From an uncultured Planctomycetales bacterium (GTDB lineage: Bacteria; Planctomycetota; Planctomycetia; Pirellulales; Thermoguttaceae), in assembly GCA_937889015.1 (NCBI GenBank), contig CALARR010000197.1, positions 1 through 41,269 on the forward strand: 41,269 nucleotides of DNA, read 5' to 3'. The notes beneath the pieces are model-generated. The model did not search any database, was not told the origin of the DNA, and saw nothing but the letters and a program-made list of their open reading frames with translations. Below are positions 26,651-34,445 of the stretch, in pieces. The translations under genes were made by a program, and so were the position numbers. Each line of letters opens with the position of its first letter. Positions within the stretch are counted from its first letter, which is position 1.

Positions 26651-27997
26651 ATGCAGCGACGTCACTTCCTGGAAACCTTGGGACTGGTTGGAGCAGGCTG
26701 CGTATGCTCGGCCCGAGATTCGCGGGCCGCCGAGCCGGGCCAGGCCAAACCGAGTGCCGAGGCGGACTCGCACGCTGACTCGGCCCACGAGGCCTTTGAA
26801 CGCTACGAACGCCGCTTCGCCGAAGCGCGCCTGCGGATGCCCTTGCGCGATCCGGTTCGGCCCGACGATCGTGCGACGATCATCCAGGTCGCCAAGCAGT
26901 GCCTGGGAATTCGCGACGCGTGGATCCCCACGATCCAGACCACGTCCGCCGGCCAGATCGAGTTCGACGGCGGCCGGATCGAGTTGCTCCGCTCCACCTC
27001 CTGGCCGGGCGTGGTTGGTTCAGCCTTGTTGTATTCACCAGCCGAGCCCGGCCCTGGGCCTTTGCCCTTGGTGACTCTGTGTTGCGGCCATGGCCAGGGC
27101 GGTAAACTGACCGCCGGTTACCAGGCCATGGCGCGCCACCTCACGCGCCGCGGAGCCCTGGTCCTCTGCCCCGACAACATCGGTCAAGGCGAGCGCGAGC
27201 CGATGGGCCACAGCCGCTGCGTCGCCCCCTTTGCCTGCGGCCTGAGCGTCCAAGGCCTGATTGTCATGGAGACCTTGGGGTGGATCGCCTGGGCACGCCA
27301 GCAGCCGAACGTCGACGCTCGGCGCCTGGCGGCCATCGGCAACTCAGGAGGCGGCACCTTGACCGTCTTCCTGGCCGCCCTGTGCCCCGAACTGGCCGTG
27401 CTCTCCTCGTCCGGCTATCCCAGCACCTTCGAGTTCATCGCCAGCAAGGAAAAGCAGCACTGCCACTGCAACCTCCTGCCGGGCATCGTGGGGCAGTTGG
27501 AGATGTGGCACCTGCTGGGCTGCTTTGCTCCGCGGCCCCTGTTCATATTCCAAGGCGACGGCGATTCGCTCATCCCGCCAGACTTGTTCTATCACACGGC
27601 GCGCAAGGTGCGGCACGTGTATCGTGCGGCGAACGCGGAGAAGGCTTTTCAGGCCAAGGTGCTCAAGGGGGCCCATTCGTGGGATGCGGCGCGGAACGTG
27701 GAGTTGGGCAAGTTCCTGGCCGCCACGCTCAAGCTGCCCAAGCCGATCCCGCGCGAAGATCCCGAGGAACGCCTGCTGTCCGCGCAAGACACCTGCTGGA
27801 AGCCCTGGCCCGCCGACGCCCTGGACGCCGACCGCCTGGCACAGCAACTCACGGGACGGAGCGTGCGCGATGGATTGCGCCTGTGGGACATCTTCCCGCC
27901 CCAAGCTCTGGCCAGCGATGCCCGGCCTGACGAGTCCTTTCGTGGCACAACGCAGCAGATCCTGGCCCAATTCGAGGCCTTCCTGGCCCAGCGGTGA
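26651..27997 (+). CDS. Tat-exported alpha/beta hydrolase (acetyl-esterase type)
   Basis: The protein has 448 residues. TGGAG (26639-26643) precedes the ATG, and the product begins with MQRRHFLETLGLVGAG, a twin-arginine signal. The alpha/beta-hydrolase core shows an oxyanion strand (VTLCCGHGQGG), the nucleophile Ser232 in GNSGGG, an acid near 303-305 (FQGDGDS) and His342 (KGAHSWD). It resembles the acetyl-xylan-esterase/Abhydrolase_7-like proteins of planctomycetes that remove acyl groups from polysaccharides. The substrate is not known. The gene follows a 104-bp repeat element and stands alone. The next genes after a 264-bp gap form an independent toxin-antitoxin unit. Confidence 0.85.
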   Translation: MQRRHFLETLGLVGAGCVCSARDSRAAEPGQAKPSAEADSHADSAHEAFERYERRFAEARLRMPLRDPVRPDDRATIIQVAKQCLGIRDAWIPTIQTTSAGQIEFDGGRIELLRSTSWPGVVGSALLYSPAEPGPGPLPLVTLCCGHGQGGKLTAGYQAMARHLTRRGALVLCPDNIGQGEREPMGHSRCVAPFACGLSVQGLIVMETLGWIAWARQQPNVDARRLAAIGNSGGGTLTVFLAALCPELAVLSSSGYPSTFEFIASKEKQHCHCNLLPGIVGQLEMWHLLGCFAPRPLFIFQGDGDSLIPPDLFYHTARKVRHVYRAANAEKAFQAKVLKGAHSWDAARNVELGKFLAATLKLPKPIPREDPEERLLSAQDTCWKPWPADALDADRLAQQLTGRSVRDGLRLWDIFPPQALASDARPDESFRGTTQQILAQFEAFLAQR

Positions 27998-28069
27998 GTG
28001 GCAGCACGCCGCTTGCTTGGGTGGAGCAGTGCGTAGCGGGGTTTGTTGAGTCCTCTTGGGGCTGCGCCA

Positions 28070-28089
28070 CACCGGTTCGTGAACCGGTG
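28070..28089. other. Perfect 9-bp inverted repeat (hairpin)
   Basis: CACCGGTTC (28070-28078) and GAACCGGTG (28081-28089) pair perfectly around GT. It lies 73 bp after the esterase gene and 110 bp before the next promoter. No T-run follows on either strand, so it is not a standard intrinsic terminator; it could still be an mRNA 3'-end stabiliser or an operator. Confidence 0.45.
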
Positions 28090-28172
28090 CCACCCTGCGT
28101 TTGTGCGGAGAAACCGGGCTCCCGTTGGTCGCCCTGGCTGCATTGCTTATCTGAGGGGCAATAGGGTGAGGG

Positions 28173-28207
28173 TTGGGCGTGTCCCCAAGGGGCGATTTCG
28201 GTATAAT
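28173..28207 (+). promoter_or_regulatory. Candidate promoter of the DUF104/PIN pair
   Basis: A perfect TATAAT lies at 28202-28207 in the context TTTCGGTATAATGGCGAAGG. An inverted repeat TTGGG-CGTGTC-CCCAA (28173-28188) covers the -35 area and could be the operator for autoregulation, which is usual for toxin-antitoxin units. The distance from the -10 to the antitoxin ATG is 54 nt. No classical TTGACA is present. Confidence 0.5.
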
Positions 28208-28261
28208 GGCGAAGGGATGCTGAGGGACTCCCATTGCAGGTTCTACTGTGGTGGAGGCAGT

Positions 28262-28480
28262 ATGTCTTACGTGATTGAGGCGACCTACGAAAACGGAATG
28301 TTGAAACTGGATCGACCCTTGCCGCTGAAGGACCACGAAAAGGTGCGAGTGACCGTCGAGGGCCTAGACGCGGGCGTCCACAGTGTTTTGGACATCCCGC
28401 CGGTCCATCTCGGCGCGGTGCTCCGTCCGCTGTCGGCCGACGACGACTTGCTCGGCGAGATGCTCGAAGGCCGGCCATGA
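28262..28480 (+). CDS. DUF104-family antitoxin
   Basis: The protein has 72 residues (MSYVIEATYENGMLKLDRPL...). It begins with the beta-strand pattern typical of the DUF104/AF2212-like family (YxNGxLKPxxPLxLxxxxxVxVTV), small antitoxins that pair with PIN toxins. GGAGG (28253-28257) lies 4 nt before the ATG. The C-terminal half (LSADDDLLGEMLEGRP) is acidic and probably wraps around the toxin. The stop overlaps the toxin start in ATGA form. Confidence 0.87.
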   Translation: MSYVIEATYENGMLKLDRPLPLKDHEKVRVTVEGLDAGVHSVLDIPPVHLGAVLRPLSADDDLLGEMLEGRP

Positions 28481-28929
28481 TTCACGGAATCGACACCGGC
28501 TTTCTTGTAGCCGCGGAGGTCGCCGAGCATGAGGACCATCCGGCGGCCCGTCAAGCACTTTCCCGGTTGCTTGCGGCGGGCGATCGGATCGCCGTGGCTC
28601 CGCAGGTGATTGCGGAGTTCATTCATGTCGTTACCGATTCGCGGCGATTTGTCAACCCGCTGGGCGCGCACGAAGCGCGGCAAGTCGCGGCACAATGGTG
28701 GACGGCGCGCGAAGTGGACCAGGTGTTTCCAGATGCCGCGACGATGCGTCAGTTCCTGGTCTGGTTGGAGCAGTTTTCACTGGGGAGAAAACGACTGCTC
28801 GACACGCTCCTGGCGGCTACATATCAGCAGGCTCATATTCGCTCGCTCCTGACCACAAATGCGACGGAGTTCACCGTCTTCGGGATATTCCGCTGCATTA
28901 CGCCGAGCACCACGGCGGAGCCTCCCTAA
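28477..28929 (+). CDS. PIN-domain toxin (VapC-like ribonuclease)
   Basis: The protein has 150 residues and starts within the antitoxin stop (28477-28480). It shows the acidic PIN active site: Asp6 (GIDTGFL), Glu47 (VIAEFIHV), Asp109 (KRLLDTLLAAT) and a final TTNATEFTVF motif. PIN toxins cleave RNA in a metal-dependent way, commonly tRNA or rRNA. The pair is a typical stand-alone type II toxin-antitoxin module between two unrelated genes. Confidence 0.9.
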   Translation: MIHGIDTGFLVAAEVAEHEDHPAARQALSRLLAAGDRIAVAPQVIAEFIHVVTDSRRFVNPLGAHEARQVAAQWWTAREVDQVFPDAATMRQFLVWLEQFSLGRKRLLDTLLAATYQQAHIRSLLTTNATEFTVFGIFRCITPSTTAEPP

Positions 28930-28936
28930 AACAAGC

Positions 28937-28968
28937 GAGGGTGGGCCGAACTGCTTCGACCCACCCTC
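28937..28968 (-). terminator. Strong hairpin between convergent genes
   Basis: GAGGGTGGG (28937-28945) and CCCACCCTC (28960-28968) form a perfect 9-bp stem, extended inward by CGA/TCG after one mismatch. On the minus strand GCTTGTTTTA follows. The position between the PIN toxin (plus) and the Gfo/Idh gene (minus) suggests a terminator that serves both directions. The minus strand is favoured by the T-run. Confidence 0.6.
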
Positions 28969-29057
28969 TGCCCGTGGTATTTCGCACTCAAGCGGATGCG
29001 TGCTGTCCAGCGACCGTCGACGGAGGCGGTGGCACGCAACTCGTCACTGGACGGGGC

Positions 29058-30524
29058 TCACACCTGCCCGGCCTTGGGAATCACAAAGGGCGCCCGGCAC
29101 TCGCGGCCCAACATGGCGCTGGCCGCGTCGTTGCCCACGATCGTTTCCTGCTGCGGGTCGATCTTCAACATCGGGCCCAGAGACATCGGCGTCTTGGCCA
29201 GATCCACGCCGTTGTCGGCCAGGTGCTTCACGGTCCGCTCCAGGCAATCCTTCACGTCCTCGTTGGTCTTGAGGGCCGTGACCGTCTTGCGAATCTCTTC
29301 GACCGAGGCCGGCTTGCCCAGGTAGTAGGAGATGTTGGCCAGGTGGCTGTGGGCACACGACAGGTGCCCTTCCAGGATGTCGGCCGTCAGCAACTTGGGA
29401 TTGCGCGCCTTGACCGCCTGGACGAAATTGTCGAAGTGATCGCCGCCCCCCTTGAACTTGGTCACCAGTTCGCCGCTGGGGCTGAAGGCCCCGCCGGCTT
29501 CGTAGCTGGTCAACACGACGTAGCCCTGGGAACCGTAGAAGATAACGCCGACCTTGGCGTCGCGCAAGGCGTCGGTTTCCAGGCCGCGGACCTCGAAGAC
29601 CAGCGTCTTGTCGCCGCACTCGAAGATGCCCACCTCGGTGTTGGCCACGTCGCCGGCGTCTTCGTAGCCCAGACGGCCGCCATAGGCGATGCAGCTATCG
29701 GCCAGCCGATCGATGCCCAGACCCCACCGCGCGATGTCCATCTGGTGCGGGCCCTGGTTGCCCATGTCGCCATTGCCCCATTCGCGCTGCCAGTGCCAAT
29801 CGTAGTGGAACTTCTCGCGCGTGTTAGGCAGCATCCGGGCCGGACCGCACCACAGGTTGTAGTCCACCTCGGCCGGAACGGGATAGTCGCCCTTGGGACC
29901 GATCGACTTACGGCGCTTGTAGCACAGACCGCGGCCCAACTTCACGGCGCCGATCTTCCCCGCCTTCACATATTCGATGGCGTCGATCGTGCCTTGCATG
30001 GAGCGGCACTGCGTGCCCACCTGGCACACGCGGTTGTACTTGCGCGCCGCGGCGACCATGCTCCGTCCTTCGCTCACGGCCCAACTGGCCGGCTTCTCCA
30101 CGTACACGTCTTTGCCCGCCTGCATGGCCCAGATCGACGTCAAGGCATGCCAGTGGTTGGGCGTGGCGGTGGTGACGATGTGCACGGACTTGTCGTCGAA
30201 CGCCTGGCGCATGTCGCGTACGAACTTGGGGGCCTTGCCCTGCTTCTTGGCGATGGACTCGGCCTTCTGCTGGCCGATCTTCTCGTCCGGGTCAACGACG
30301 TAGGCGATTTCCGTGTCCGGATGAGCCAGGAACGCGCTGATGTGCGAGTTGCCGCGCCCACCCACGCCAACGATCGCCACCTGCAGCAAGTCGCCCGACT
30401 TCTTGGCCGGCTTGGCGTCCTTCTTCTTCTCAGCGGCCCACAGGCCCCCGGCGGGAAACGCCGCAGCCACGGCGGCGGCCAAAACCGAATCTTCCAGGAA
30501 CTTTCTTCGCGTGTACGCTGCCAT
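29058..30524 (-). CDS. Tat-exported Gfo/Idh/MocA-family oxidoreductase
   Basis: The protein has 488 residues. The start is supported by GGAGAGG upstream on the minus strand and by a twin-arginine signal (TRRKFLEDSVLAAAV). After a Lys/Ala-rich linker comes the Rossmann fold with GVGGRG (53-58), followed by the family motif EKP (143-145, YVEKPASWAVSEG), a conserved NHWHAL turn and the C-terminal alpha/beta domain (GNGDMGNQGPHQMDIARWG). Members oxidise or isomerise sugars or polyols with NAD(P), and the planctomycete exported type is thought to carry its cofactor through Tat. Such genes are highly expanded in the phylum. It is transcribed away from the operon at 30995. Confidence 0.92.
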   Translation of the reverse strand: MAAYTRRKFLEDSVLAAAVAAAFPAGGLWAAEKKKDAKPAKKSGDLLQVAIVGVGGRGNSHISAFLAHPDTEIAYVVDPDEKIGQQKAESIAKKQGKAPKFVRDMRQAFDDKSVHIVTTATPNHWHALTSIWAMQAGKDVYVEKPASWAVSEGRSMVAAARKYNRVCQVGTQCRSMQGTIDAIEYVKAGKIGAVKLGRGLCYKRRKSIGPKGDYPVPAEVDYNLWCGPARMLPNTREKFHYDWHWQREWGNGDMGNQGPHQMDIARWGLGIDRLADSCIAYGGRLGYEDAGDVANTEVGIFECGDKTLVFEVRGLETDALRDAKVGVIFYGSQGYVVLTSYEAGGAFSPSGELVTKFKGGGDHFDNFVQAVKARNPKLLTADILEGHLSCAHSHLANISYYLGKPASVEEIRKTVTALKTNEDVKDCLERTVKHLADNGVDLAKTPMSLGPMLKIDPQQETIVGNDAASAMLGRECRAPFVIPKAGQV

Positions 30525-30777
30525 ACCCTTCTACCTCTCCCAGGAATTGCACCAGCCGTCAGACGGCGATCACGGGGGACACAAACTCTAAGTCTACCCC
30601 AGGCGCCAAGGCCTTGCCAAGCGCGAGGGGCCAGAAATGACCCAAGGGCAAAATATGCCGCAAATTCAGGGGGTAGGCCCGCAGCCGCAGACCGTCCGCA
30701 GCGGCCTCCGACCGGCCCGGCTACCCACGACGCGGGGTGACAGCCCGAGCCCCCGGCGCACACCGTTCGGAGACCAA

Positions 30778-30856
30778 GAACCGATCCCATAGCCTTCACC
30801 ACGACATTGGGCGGCCCACTGGATTGGAGCTGCCGACAGGTGCAAGCACTGGCTCC
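30778..30856 (+). repeat. 79-bp second repeat family, diverged copy C
   Basis: This ungapped alignment to copy A gives about 48 identical positions of 79 by eye, including the run CTGCCGACAGGT. The inner part forms its own hairpin: TTGGAGC (30824-30830) and GCTCCAA (30852-30858) are perfect inverted repeats, with GTGCAAGCAC inside. It lies in the 470-bp gap between the divergent genes at 30524 and 30995. It is less certain than copies A and B. The rest of this gap (30525-30904) has no recognisable gene. Confidence 0.4.
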
Positions 30857-30904
30857 AACCCGGCTTCGCAAAAACGCCCCCCCAAACCAATCCGCGCAAA
30901 CAAT

Positions 30905-30932
30905 TTGACACGCGCCTGCCGCCGGCTATCCT
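30905..30932 (+). promoter_or_regulatory. Sigma-70-like promoter of the propeller/DUF4838 operon
   Basis: A perfect TTGACA (30905-30910) is followed after 16 bp by TATCCT (30927-30932). The start codon of the first gene lies 63 nt beyond the -10. It is the clearest full promoter in the window. Confidence 0.6.
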
Positions 30933-30994
30933 CGACCGAAAAGGCCACGCGGCTGCGCGGCCAATCCGGCCTCCACGACTGCCAGGAACACGAC

Positions 30995-32428
30995 ATGACC
31001 GCCTTGCCCCGATGTGTTCGCTCCGCCCGGTATGTTCGCCACGAGAAATGGCTACGCCCTCTGGTGGGTCTGCTTTTGACGCTAGTCGGGCTGAATGGCG
31101 CGCCGCTAGCCTCCGCCGCCGACACGCCCAGCGGCTCAAAAAAGCTCATCGCCCAGGCTTACGACTGCGGCTTCCAGATGAACCACGACACCTGGAATGG
31201 AATGGGCGTGGCCAGCGATGGCCGCGTCTACTACGTTCTGTGCAGCGAGTCGCCCGATCGCGGCGGACAGATGTTCTGCTTCGATCCGGCCACGAGTTCC
31301 ATCCGCCACGTCGGCGACCTGACCGAAGCCTGCGGCGAGAAGGGGCTCAAGTCCATCCCCCAGGGCAAGAGCCATGTGACCTTCGTCGAGTCCAAGGGCA
31401 AGCTCTACTTCGCCACGCACACGGCCTACTACACTCCCGGCGGCGGCGCACCGGGCGCGAAGGAGAAGAAGGCCGTGCCCCCGGCCGGCTACAAGCCCTA
31501 CCCGGGCGGACACTTTCTGGCCTATGACCTAGCTAGCGGCACCTTCCAACGCCTGGCCTCCGCGTCGGATGGCGAAGGCATCTTGACCATGACCATGGAT
31601 GTGCGGCGCGGACGGCTCTTCGGCCTCACGTGGCCGACCGGTTACTTCCTCCGCTACGACATGGGCAAGAACGATCTGAAGCGATTTAACCCCATCGCCG
31701 GGGAGGGTGAGGCAGGCGATGGGCCCACCTTTTCCACCTTGTGCCGCGCAATCGTCGTCGATCCCGGCGATGGATCGGCCTATCTCACTACCTCGGCCGG
31801 AGACATCCTCCGCTACCGCGCCGACCGCGACGACCTGGAAACGCTAAACCAAGCGAATCTCCGTAAGGACTATTTCGGCGTCTACGATCCAACCAAGCCG
31901 GGCCACATGGGCTACAACTGGCGTCAGGCCGTGTGGCATCCGGCCGAGAAGGCGATCTACGCCGTTCACGGCAATTCCGGCTATCTGTTCCGCTTCGACA
32001 CGCGCGAACCCCGAGTCACGCTGCTGGACCGCATCACCTCCGAGCCCTCGCGCCGCAGCGGGATGTACGATAAGTTCCGCTATGGCTATCTGGGATTTGC
32101 CCTGGGGCCGGACCAGCGGACTATCTACTACCTGACCGGCGGCCCATTCCAACCGGGTGATCCACCGCCGGTGAGCAACAATCCGCTCAAGCGGCCCGAA
32201 GAGAACCTGCACCTGGTGACCTACGACATTCCTACCGCGCGGTGCGTCGATCAGGGGGCCATTTTCTTCGCCAACGGCGAGCGGCCTTGGCTGGTGCATT
32301 CGATGGCCGTGGGGCTGGATGGTAGCGTTTACGCCTTGTCGCGGATCAACCGCAAGGGGCAGAGCGTGCCCGACCTGATCCGCATTCCGCCGGTGCCGGT
32401 CGTCTCAACCAGAACCACCCTGCAGTGA
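30995..32428 (+). CDS. Exported beta-propeller protein
   Basis: The protein has 477 residues. AGGA (30984-30987) lies 7 nt before the ATG. A long basic N-region precedes the signal peptide (LRPLVGLLLTLVGLNGAPLASA). The mature part has repeated blade-like segments (GVASDGRVYYVL, ESKGKLYFAT, DVRRGRLFGLTW, DPGDGSAYLTT, GPDQRTIYYLTG, GLDGSVYALS), spaced about 50-60 residues apart, which suggests a seven-bladed propeller. No catalytic residues can be assigned, so it may be a binding or structural protein. It is the first gene of a probable operon; the next start lies 24 bp downstream. Confidence 0.82.
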   Translation: MTALPRCVRSARYVRHEKWLRPLVGLLLTLVGLNGAPLASAADTPSGSKKLIAQAYDCGFQMNHDTWNGMGVASDGRVYYVLCSESPDRGGQMFCFDPATSSIRHVGDLTEACGEKGLKSIPQGKSHVTFVESKGKLYFATHTAYYTPGGGAPGAKEKKAVPPAGYKPYPGGHFLAYDLASGTFQRLASASDGEGILTMTMDVRRGRLFGLTWPTGYFLRYDMGKNDLKRFNPIAGEGEAGDGPTFSTLCRAIVVDPGDGSAYLTTSAGDILRYRADRDDLETLNQANLRKDYFGVYDPTKPGHMGYNWRQAVWHPAEKAIYAVHGNSGYLFRFDTREPRVTLLDRITSEPSRRSGMYDKFRYGYLGFALGPDQRTIYYLTGGPFQPGDPPPVSNNPLKRPEENLHLVTYDIPTARCVDQGAIFFANGERPWLVHSMAVGLDGSVYALSRINRKGQSVPDLIRIPPVPVVSTRTTLQ

Positions 32429-32451
32429 CTCTTCGCGCGGAGAGATCTACG

Positions 32452-34428
32452 ATGCGACATCCACTCCTGCTGTGTGCTGTTCTCCTGGCGGGTTTGGCCA
32501 CCCAACAGGTCCTGGCCGGCGATGGTTGGCAAGCCTCGGACAGTTCGCCGCCGGTCGTCCTGCACCCGGCCGACGCCGCGCCGCCTGTGCAGTTCGCGGC
32601 CGAGGAACTGCGTTCCTACCTGGGACGCATCCTGGGCGTGTCGCTGGCCGAGCACTCGCCCGGACCGGCCATCCGCTTGCAGGTCCGTTCCGATGCGGAA
32701 CTGGGCGACGAGGGGTTCGAGATCCGGGCCGAAGGGGCCAATTGCTGGATCACCGGCGGCGCGCCGCTGGGCGTGCTGTTCGGGGCCTACGAGTTCCTGC
32801 GGCGCTGCGGCGGGTGCCGCTTCAGCGACCTGGGTCCGGACGGCGAACACGTGCCCCGCCGCGCCGTAATCGAGGTCCCGCGCGAACCTCTGCGTCTGAA
32901 GCCGCAACTCTGGTACCGCGGCCTGCAGTTCATCTACACCGAAGACCCGGACCTGGCTCGGCAACGCGTCGACTGGATGGCCAAGAATGGCTTCAACTAC
33001 GTCATGCACCGCCTGTTCTGGGAAGAGGCCCTTCCGGCCGACGATGCGGCCGAGTTGGCCTTCATGCCTGTCCACCGCGCACGCGATCAACGCATCACCC
33101 AGGCCTGGTTCGATCGCGAGCTGGCGCCGGACATCCGTCGCCGCGGCCTGAAGTTGGACATGAACCTCCACAACCTGCTGTACTGGCTGCCGCCCCATCG
33201 CTACTTCCAAAACCACCCCGAATGGTACGCGCTGATCGACGGCCAGCGCAGCACCAAGGCGGCGCAACTCTGCATCTGCACCAGCAACGCGCAGGCCGTG
33301 GCCACGCTGGTCGACAACGTCAAGGCCTATCTCCGCGCTCATCGCGAGGTGAAAATCGTGGGCGTTGTGCCCGAAGACGGTTTCGGCATGTGCCAATGCG
33401 CGAAGTGCGTGGCGCGCGACGCCGATCCCCAGGCCGCCTTCCGCCGCGGCGGACGCTACAGCGAAAATCCCGACAAGTCCACGCGCTATCACCGCTTGCT
33501 GAGTCAGGTGGCAGACGCCCTTCGGCCCGAGTTTCCCGACGTGCTGGTGGGCGGCGCGGCCTACGTCGACCTGCTCCGCCCCGCCCCGCACGCAGCCTTG
33601 CCCGAGAACAGCAATATCTGGGTCGCCCTCTACTGGCGCGACGGCTGTCGCCCCATTGCCGCACAGAACACGTCCAAGCTCAACCAGGGCTTCTACGACA
33701 TCCTCCGTCAATGGCAGCAGGCCTACCGCGGCCGGCTGACGGTCTATGAATACTACATGGGCATGGCCGCGCAGAAGTCGCTGCCCTATCCCATGTCCGA
33801 GGTGATTTGTGCCGATTGGCCCAACCTCAAGTCATTGGGCGTCCAGGGCGCAGTGATCCAGTGCTGGACCTCCGAACACAGCGTCTACGCCTTGAATAAC
33901 CTGGCCTTTGCACGCTGTGCATGGTCCGACCGGGTCGACCACGACCAGGTGCTGGACGATTACCTGCTGGGCGCGTTCGGCTCGGTGGCCGAGCAGGTTC
34001 GGCCGGTGTTCAGGGGTATGTTGCAGAAGGTCCGCGCGCTGGCCCAGGGGGACAAAGATCTGCTGCCGAACGCCGAAAATGTCCGTATCTTCTGGGATGC
34101 CGATGCCGTCGGCCCTGCTCAGGCCGCTGTGGACCACGCTCGGCACAAGGCGGTCAGCGACCGCGAGCGCCGGCAAGTAGACAAGCTGGCCGCAGCCGTG
34201 CGCTACTGGAGTCTGGCCGCCGAGTTCTTCGCGGCCAAGGCCCAAGCCGATCAACTCAAGAAGTCCGATCCACGCCAATACCAGGTCCGGCTGCGCCAGG
34301 TTCTTGAAGACAACTGGCCACCGCTGGCCGCGCAGCTCCGGGCTCTGCCGCCGGGCTGGGGTGGCGCCCTGCTGCCGCGCACCTGGCAACGCGTGCTGGA
34401 ACCGATGCGAAAAGCTGCTCAACCATGA
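32452..34428 (+). CDS. Exported DUF4838 protein, first of a tandem pair
   Basis: The protein has 658 residues. GGAGAG (32439-32444) precedes the ATG and a signal peptide follows (MRHPLLLCAVLLAGLA...VLAG). The N-terminal 130 residues are a GH20-type beta domain (FAAEELRSYLGRILG...VLFGAYEFLRRCGGCRF). A barrel domain follows with HPEWYA (from His255) and a Cys motif, Cys314-x-Cys316-x2-Cys319 (GMCQCAKC), both conserved in the DUF4838 family. DUF4838 proteins are related to hexosaminidase-type barrels, but activities are largely unknown. The stop overlaps the frame start of the next gene (ATGA at 34425-34428), so the pair is coupled or nearly so. Confidence 0.88.
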   Translation: MRHPLLLCAVLLAGLATQQVLAGDGWQASDSSPPVVLHPADAAPPVQFAAEELRSYLGRILGVSLAEHSPGPAIRLQVRSDAELGDEGFEIRAEGANCWITGGAPLGVLFGAYEFLRRCGGCRFSDLGPDGEHVPRRAVIEVPREPLRLKPQLWYRGLQFIYTEDPDLARQRVDWMAKNGFNYVMHRLFWEEALPADDAAELAFMPVHRARDQRITQAWFDRELAPDIRRRGLKLDMNLHNLLYWLPPHRYFQNHPEWYALIDGQRSTKAAQLCICTSNAQAVATLVDNVKAYLRAHREVKIVGVVPEDGFGMCQCAKCVARDADPQAAFRRGGRYSENPDKSTRYHRLLSQVADALRPEFPDVLVGGAAYVDLLRPAPHAALPENSNIWVALYWRDGCRPIAAQNTSKLNQGFYDILRQWQQAYRGRLTVYEYYMGMAAQKSLPYPMSEVICADWPNLKSLGVQGAVIQCWTSEHSVYALNNLAFARCAWSDRVDHDQVLDDYLLGAFGSVAEQVRPVFRGMLQKVRALAQGDKDLLPNAENVRIFWDADAVGPAQAAVDHARHKAVSDRERRQVDKLAAAVRYWSLAAEFFAAKAQADQLKKSDPRQYQVRLRQVLEDNWPPLAAQLRALPPGWGGALLPRTWQRVLEPMRKAAQP

Positions 34429-34445
34429 CCTGCGAGGCGCCGCTC

